Below are positions 6,813 to 10,856 of a stretch of 10,856 nucleotides of DNA, piece after piece. Numbering within the stretch: the stretch's first letter is position 1; each line of letters starts with the position of its first letter. The position numbers were made by a program, and so were the translations under genes. The notes beneath the pieces were generated by a model, which ran no database searches, was not told the origin of the DNA, and worked only from the letters and a program-made list of their open reading frames with translations. The stretch is from CAJWKT01 sp964465375 (GTDB taxonomy: Bacteria; Pseudomonadota; Gammaproteobacteria; Steroidobacterales; Rariloculaceae): NCBI GenBank assembly GCA_964465375.1, contig CAYXIJ010000040.1, positions 1-10,856 on the forward strand. Direction: 5' to 3'.

Positions 6813-7840
6813 ATGCTCTCAAAACAGTCTGCGACGACATTAATTGCAAAAGCTACCCTCAAACAACTGACCAATCTAAAACCGGCTATGGTTGGTCCTG
6901 CACGCCAAAAACCACAACTTGCGAAAAAAGTAGATACATAAACCCATACCTTTTGGTCTTGGCATTTGTAGGTTTTGCTGATTTAAGCGCGGCCACAGAA
7001 GAGTTGCAAATGAACCAAAACTGCCGAAACACCAGCACAACAATAACACTTTCTCCGAAAGGCGAAACGTTATTATTGGGATTCATGGGCCAACTTTGGT
7101 GGTGGTCATTAGATAACGAAAAAGTGGAACTATCGAGCCGATTACGGATATCAGGCTGCAACCCCCAGTTTAGTCCGAACGGCAAACAAATCGTCTTCCA
7201 ACGCTATCTATCAGGCCAATGGGATATTTGGAAGTTGGATGTCGAAAATGGAACCCAACAATCCCTGACCACCCCCCCTTATGATGATCTCGAGCCAACT
7301 TATACTCTGGATGGATCCATAGTCTTCGTATCGGACCGTACCGGAAATTTTGATGTCTGGTCCCTAAATCTCATCTCTAACGAACTCTCATTGTTAATCA
7401 GCCAAACTGGTGATGCATCATTTCCAAGCGTGTCTGACCGCGGAGATTTGGTCTATGTAAATCAAGATGCTGATACCTGGACAGTGAAAATTCTTCCCAC
7501 TCAGGGGGAGCTTATTGATGCGTATACAAGCAGACACCCATTAAATGCTCCAAGCTGGCGCCCAGGCGGAGGAGTAATACTTTTTAGCGAAACGACTAAA
7601 CCCCAAGAAAGCGGTCTGAAGTTATTAATTTTTGCAGATAGGCCTGCACAAAAAGACATGGGAATCCTCTCAAGCGTTGCTGAACCCCGTGTTGCATGGA
7701 TATCGTCGGCAGAATTCCTGTATATCGCAAACGGAAGCATCTGGCGACGCGGGCTTGCAAATACTGGAAGCTCCCCAGTAATTTTGCAGGTACATGACCA
7801 AATCAAAATCCATGCACCCCTTCAAAACAATGACTTGTAA
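6809..7840 (+). CDS. TolB-like (PD40) beta-propeller protein, probably exported; function unknown
   Basis: I do not recognise a named gene. From the ATG at 6809 the product has 343 residues. Residues 44-58 are hydrophobic (NPYLLVLAFVGFADLSAA), which suggests a signal peptide or anchor with a cut near LSA. About six propeller-type repeats follow, including ITLSPKGETLLLGF, NPQFSPNGKQIVFQR with WDIWKLD, LDGSIVFVSDRTGNFDVW, and three more degenerate ones to the end. Such repeats occur in TolB and as the N-terminal half of some large exported hydrolases, but no catalytic domain follows here. Odd points: about 43 residues precede the hydrophobic stretch, with four cysteines (C8, C13, C31, C38), unusually long for a signal n-region, and no better start is available in frame. 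The frame is also open from 6785. I chose 6809 for the ATGA overlap with pdxH, which suggests translational coupling. Confidence 0.72.
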   Translation: MNALKTVCDDINCKSYPQTTDQSKTGYGWSCTPKTTTCEKSRYINPYLLVLAFVGFADLSAATEELQMNQNCRNTSTTITLSPKGETLLLGFMGQLWWWSLDNEKVELSSRLRISGCNPQFSPNGKQIVFQRYLSGQWDIWKLDVENGTQQSLTTPPYDDLEPTYTLDGSIVFVSDRTGNFDVWSLNLISNELSLLISQTGDASFPSVSDRGDLVYVNQDADTWTVKILPTQGELIDAYTSRHPLNAPSWRPGGGVILFSETTKPQESGLKLLIFADRPAQKDMGILSSVAEPRVAWISSAEFLYIANGSIWRRGLANTGSSPVILQVHDQIKIHAPLQNNDL

Positions 7841-8145
7841 ATACATTTCCAAGTTTAGCGAAAAAAATTCCATAATAAGGCTGAAGAAAATCTTTTAATT
7901 TTACAAATGGCATTTAGCGCTTCTCTGGCAATCCATCCTCAAGGTACTGATCTAAAAGTTATTTCTAGCTAAAAGCCTACTCAACAAACAAAAATATGCC
8001 AATCCTAATAGCTTCAAAGCAGATAAACTGCAAAAGTGGGTGCGGAAGACCACCTATGTCTGATAAACTGTTGGGTCCACAAGAAGAATAAGAAAAATTA
8101 GAAGAAGAAGACGCAGGCTGTAAAAATCATAATAATTGGTTAAGG

Positions 8146-8173
8146 GTTCTAAAAACAACAAAGGATTTAGAAC
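8146..8173 (+). other. Perfect 8-base inverted repeat (hairpin) upstream of terminator
   Basis: GTTCTAAA (8146-8153) pairs perfectly with TTTAGAAC (8166-8173) across a 12-base loop. Together with the terminator 64 bases further on it could form the body of a small RNA of roughly 120 bases, but I found no good promoter directly upstream. Confidence 0.4.
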
Positions 8174-8236
8174 GCGATGATCAACAGTCAGGCCGCATAT
8201 TTGAAACCGTAAAGTTCGATAATAATAAAAATTTGG

Positions 8237-8269
8237 CCCGGCGATCCCACCGCCGGGTTTTCTTTTTTT
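8237..8269 (+). terminator. Strong intrinsic terminator
   Basis: CCCGGCG (8237-8243), a 7-base loop, and CGCCGGG (8251-8257) form a perfect GC-rich stem, followed by TTTTCTTTTTTT (8258-8269). This is the clearest terminator in the window. It ends plus-strand transcription from the pdxH-propeller unit, or from a small RNA, and insulates the adenosyltransferase gene. The A-rich stretch before the stem could make it work partly in the other direction too. Confidence 0.92.
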
Positions 8270-8406
8270 ACCAAAAACAGAAAATCCTGAGTCAATCTAT
8301 TTCATTCTCCCGTATCATGCTAGAGGGGCGGATCTTTTATCCGACTTGCATCCGATCAAAACGTACGAACCGGATTATAAAAAAATCTAAGTGAACTAAG
8401 TGATCA

Positions 8407-8961
8407 ATGGGAAACCGATTAACCAAAATCTACACGCGTACTGGCGATGATGGTACTACTGGCTTAGGCAACGGCAAGCGGATAAAAAAACATGATCCGC
8501 GGGTGGAAGCCTACGGTGCTGTTGATGAAACTAATAGTGCTGTTGGGGTTGTGCTGAGTGCGCCGGGGATTCCTGAAAACGTCGCGAGCTGTCTTAATAG
8601 AGTTCAGAATGAACTCTTTGATTTAGGCGGGGAGCTATCTCTCCCTGCACACCGAGCTATTGATTCAGAGCAAGTGCGGGGACTGGAAGCGGACCTTGAT
8701 ATGTTTAACGAAAAACTGCCCCCATTAGGGAATTTTATTCTGCCTGGGGGTACTACAGCAGCTGCAAGTTGTCATCTAGCAAGAACTATTTGTCGCCGAG
8801 CTGAGCGTGTGACTTGGGCTCTAGCGGAAAAAAATGAACTTAACCCAGAACTACCTAAATATCTCAATCGGTTATCGGACCTTCTTTTTGTCGTGGCGCG
8901 AGTTTTGGCCCGCCAAGATGGTGAAACCGAGGTGCTTTGGAATCAATCACCACAGGCATAG
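8407..8961 (+). CDS. Cob(I)alamin adenosyltransferase, PduO type
   Basis: Transfers the adenosyl group of ATP to cob(I)alamin or a corrinoid precursor, giving adenosylcobalamin. The enzymes of this type are cytoplasmic trimers. The 184 residues contain the family motifs in order: TRTGDDGTTGLG at 10-21 (ATP binding), RVEAYGAVDETNS at 32-44, NFILPGG at 109-115, CRRAER at 129-134 and NRLSDLLFVVAR at 154-165. The length is that of a single-domain enzyme. The start at 8407 keeps the usual short N-terminus before TRTGDDG. The ribosome-binding site is weak. It follows a strong terminator and so needs its own promoter. No cobalamin biosynthesis genes are next to it, so it may serve salvage of imported B12. 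Confidence 0.93.
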   Translation: MGNRLTKIYTRTGDDGTTGLGNGKRIKKHDPRVEAYGAVDETNSAVGVVLSAPGIPENVASCLNRVQNELFDLGGELSLPAHRAIDSEQVRGLEADLDMFNEKLPPLGNFILPGGTTAAASCHLARTICRRAERVTWALAEKNELNPELPKYLNRLSDLLFVVARVLARQDGETEVLWNQSPQA

Positions 8962-9066
8962 GAGTACTAGTCCATTCTCTCCTTTATACGACTGGGCCTG
9001 AGGTATGATAATTTTATCGTCATAATGAAAATCACTTAGGTGCCATGTAATTTAAATGGAGAGCGC

Positions 9067-10023
9067 ATGAGTCCTGCCAAGCGTCGATTGGGCGTAGTAA
9101 TGGATCCAATAGATGGCATCCAACAAAAAAAAGATTCTACTCTTGCCATGCTAATAGCGGCACAAGCTCGGGGCTGGAAACTTACCTATTTTTGTCAGCG
9201 GGACTTATCGGTTCGAGATGGGGCCCCCTTGGGGCAGGGTAAAAGTATTACGGTACGTGACGACCCCGATAATTGGTTCGAAATTGGCGAGTCACACTCG
9301 CTAGCCCTAGAAGAGCTCGATGTCATTTTGATGCGGAAAGACCCGCCATTCAACATGGAATACATCTACACCACATATATTCTAGAGCTTGCAGAACGAC
9401 GTGGATTAAAAGTTGTTAATAAAGCCTCCAGCCTCAGGGATGTCAATGAAAAAGCATATACAGCCTGGTTTCCTCAATGCACACCACCAAGTCTGATTAG
9501 TCGTGACCACAGCGAGCTCTCTAAGTTCCTTTCAGAGCAAGAAAAAATTGTCATCAAGCCATTGGATGGAATGGGAGGGAAATCAATATTTATTGTGTCT
9601 GATGGTGACCCTAATACGAACGTTATTCTAGAAACATTAACCTACGGTGGTACGCAGTTTGTCTTAGCTCAGCGTTACATACCGGAAATTAACGATGGTG
9701 ATAAACGAGTTCTTCTGATCGACGGTAAGCCTTTTGATTATTCGTTAGCCAGAATTCCGGCCCCCGGAGAAACACGTGGCAACCTAGTAATGGGCGCGAA
9801 AGGTGAAGGGAGAAAATTAACCGAAAGAGATCGCTGGATATGCTCACAGGTAGGTCCCACACTAAAGCGCAAAGGCGTTATGTTTGCGGGACTAGATATT
9901 ATCGGCGATTACCTTACCGAAATTAACGTTACCAGTCCTACTGGTATACGCGAATTGGACAGACAATATGGAACCGATATTGCAGATATCTTGATGACAG
10001 CAATCAACCGTGAGCTATCATAA
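9067..10023 (+). CDS. gshB: Glutathione synthetase
   Basis: Joins gamma-glutamylcysteine and glycine with ATP to make glutathione, the second step of the pathway. The 318-residue product (E. coli 316) aligns along its length: RRLGVVMDPID at the N-terminus, DVILMRKDPPF, VNKASSLRDVNEKAYTAWF, KPLDGMGGKSIF (ATP-grasp glycine-rich loop), GDKRVLLIDG, RIPAPGETRGNL and FAGLDIIGDYLTEINVTSPT. The frame is open to a GTG at 9040, but I start at the ATG at 9067, because GGAG lies 5 bases before it and the N-terminus then matches the family. A TATGAT at 9004-9009 could be a -10 for this gene, without a clear -35. tonB follows 78 bases downstream. Confidence 0.96.
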   Translation: MSPAKRRLGVVMDPIDGIQQKKDSTLAMLIAAQARGWKLTYFCQRDLSVRDGAPLGQGKSITVRDDPDNWFEIGESHSLALEELDVILMRKDPPFNMEYIYTTYILELAERRGLKVVNKASSLRDVNEKAYTAWFPQCTPPSLISRDHSELSKFLSEQEKIVIKPLDGMGGKSIFIVSDGDPNTNVILETLTYGGTQFVLAQRYIPEINDGDKRVLLIDGKPFDYSLARIPAPGETRGNLVMGAKGEGRKLTERDRWICSQVGPTLKRKGVMFAGLDIIGDYLTEINVTSPTGIRELDRQYGTDIADILMTAINRELS

Positions 10024-10101
10024 TAATGGGGGGATGTATGTGCCTTTTGATGCAGCGTGAATTAACGACAAAATACATAGCTACCAAATTATGCTGAAAG
10101 C

Positions 10102-10767
10102 ATGAATAGAAATTATAAAAGAATAGGGAAAAATGACCGATTAAAATCTATATTTTTTCTTGTTGCGCTGGTCCACGGCATTCTAATCTTGGGCGTAACG
10201 TTTACACCTGTACCACTAGACAATATTAATAACATTCCAAAGTCACCGGTTACGTTAATTACCCATATAATGGAACTTGGGCCAAAGATAGGCCAAAGGG
10301 TCCATTGGGTGCCTGGAGGCGAACCCGATAAAGAGTTTCCAATGGAAAATAGTGTCCCGGTAGCTCAGAAAAAGTTTGAAATTCGGACCATAACTCCGAA
10401 TTCTGTAGCCCATAAGTCATTGGACAGCCCGAATATCCACGATCCTATATTAGCCGAATATCTCAGCGCATGGCGCAGTAAGGTAGAACAAGTGGGTACT
10501 GAAAACTTCCCGAAAAAGGCCCAAGAAAACAGCTTGGGAAATCCAACACTTGAGGTTATTCTCAGAGCAGATGGTACCCTGCAAGAAACCTTGGTCCTCC
10601 GCTCCTCTGGCAATGAAGCATTAGATCGAGCAGCACTTGGCATCCTCAGCCTGGCTACCCCTTTCGACCCACTACCTGAACCCGTCCAAACAGAGTATGG
10701 TGTTCTGCGTTTTGCCTACGAGTGGGCATTTACTATGGGATCAGCCAAAAAACGTCCAGGCTCTTAG
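10102..10767 (+). CDS. TonB-family energy transducer (short)
   Basis: Predicted inner-membrane protein that carries energy from ExbB-ExbD to outer-membrane receptors or, for TonB3-like members, acts in surface functions. The 221 residues have one membrane segment (about 16-35, SIFFLVALVHGILILGVTF), a linker of about 80 residues without the usual proline-rich repeats, and a TonB C-terminal domain (about 118-210), with LEVILRADGTLQETLVLRSS and LDRAALGIL typical of the fold. H25 in the membrane segment may match the conserved TonB histidine, but the residue four before it is V21, not the serine of E. coli TonB. It follows gshB, as tonB3 does in Pseudomonas from memory, but is shorter. No exbB or exbD is in the window. 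The ribosome-binding site is weak. Confidence 0.85.
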   Translation: MNRNYKRIGKNDRLKSIFFLVALVHGILILGVTFTPVPLDNINNIPKSPVTLITHIMELGPKIGQRVHWVPGGEPDKEFPMENSVPVAQKKFEIRTITPNSVAHKSLDSPNIHDPILAEYLSAWRSKVEQVGTENFPKKAQENSLGNPTLEVILRADGTLQETLVLRSSGNEALDRAALGILSLATPFDPLPEPVQTEYGVLRFAYEWAFTMGSAKKRPGS

Positions 10768-10856
10768 GTTTGCAGCTCTAACGGTAATGAAAAATAGCAC
10801 TTGAGGGGTGACAATAACGATCTCGTATGCTGAGCTAAAATAGTAGGTTACAAAAT

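Larger units (their letters stand above)
7996..8394 (+). other. Possible interrupted small reading frame
   Basis: An ATG at 7996 opens 31 codons to a TAA at 8089-8091. A second in-frame ATG at 8056 is preceded by GGAAG at a good distance (8 bases) and would encode MSDKLLGPQEE. After the TAA the same frame stays open for 100 codons to the TGA at 8392. Its first 48 codons are charged and look protein-like (EKLEEEDAGCKNHNNW and onward). The frame then runs through the terminator stem, so the later part is surely not coding. It may be a small gene broken by one nonsense change, or chance. I do not recognise a family. Confidence 0.2.
7841..8406. other. Long region without a convincing gene; interrupted frame, hairpin, terminator
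   Basis: 566 bases between the propeller gene and the adenosyltransferase gene. The part before 8236 is AT-rich and contains only short frames (for example 21 codons at 7907-7972 with no ribosome-binding site). It ends in the strong terminator at 8237-8269, so it is either the 3' untranslated part of the pdxH-propeller transcript, a small RNA gene, or the remains of a gene. The part after 8270 should hold the promoter of the downstream gene: TATCAT near 8313 and TATAAA near 8376 are possible -10 sites, but neither has a matching -35. A short hairpin CGGAT/ATCCG occupies 8329-8343. Confidence 0.6.

Noticed and set aside
7907..7972. 21-codon ORF after the propeller gene
   Set aside because: No ribosome-binding site, no recognisable composition, and short enough to be chance.
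8030..8060. Possible cobalamin riboswitch before the adenosyltransferase gene (GCGGAAGACCACC resembles a B12 box at first sight)
   Set aside because: The surrounding conserved elements are absent, the match is poor, and a strong terminator at 8237-8269 separates it from the gene at 8407.
8089..8091. TAA read as a recoded codon in the small frame
   Set aside because: Known stop recoding to selenocysteine or pyrrolysine uses TGA or TAG, and no recoding element is visible. A mutation or chance is simpler.
8961..8990. Terminator after the adenosyltransferase gene (AGGAG/CTCCT)
   Set aside because: The stem has only 5 bases with a long loop and no T-run.
9040..9066. Longer gshB form starting at GTG 9040
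   Set aside because: The ATG at 9067 has GGAG at proper spacing and gives the family-like N-terminus.

Overview
The window looks like chromosomal DNA from a gammaproteobacterium of moderate GC content. It contains the 5' end of a 16S rRNA gene with a gammaproteobacterial leader (boxA matching the E. coli type). The protein products (ErpA, RppH, GshB, MepM, AnmK) align well by eye with their E. coli or Pseudomonas counterparts. I recognise no prophage, insertion sequence, CRISPR array or defence island. The species cannot be named from what is visible.

Layout. Positions 1-59 (minus) are the start of a 16S rRNA gene that runs out of the window. Positions 60-245 hold its promoter and antitermination leader. 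tyrS (287-1513, minus) lies directly upstream of the rRNA operon in the same direction. Divergent from tyrS is a two-gene plus-strand operon: mepM, an M23 murein endopeptidase (1662-3041), and anmK, anhydro-MurNAc kinase (3086-4198). Facing them on the minus strand are a bactofilin and erpA (5073 down to 4277). From memory, the order rRNA-tyrZ-M23 peptidase-anmK-erpA resembles a block in Pseudomonas, so this half is probably ancestral core genome with a cell-wall theme (cutting, recycling, shape) next to iron-sulfur delivery.

After a gene-free stretch (5074-5411) come rppH (5412-5939, minus) and, divergently, pdxH (6126-6812), which overlaps by ATGA a periplasmic-looking beta-propeller protein of unknown role (6809-7840). 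A 566-base stretch without a convincing gene follows. It contains an interrupted reading frame, a hairpin and a very good intrinsic terminator (8237-8269).

The right end has three plus-strand genes: a PduO-type cobalamin adenosyltransferase (8407-8961), gshB (9067-10023) and a short TonB-family protein (10102-10767). gshB next to tonB is, from memory, also seen in Pseudomonas (tonB3).

Most of the window is housekeeping. The parts that ordinary annotation does not explain are the pdxH-coupled propeller, the 7841-8269 region with its interrupted frame and possible small RNA, and a 16-base exact repeat lying upstream of both the rRNA operon and the bactofilin gene. I did not find a clear new biological system.
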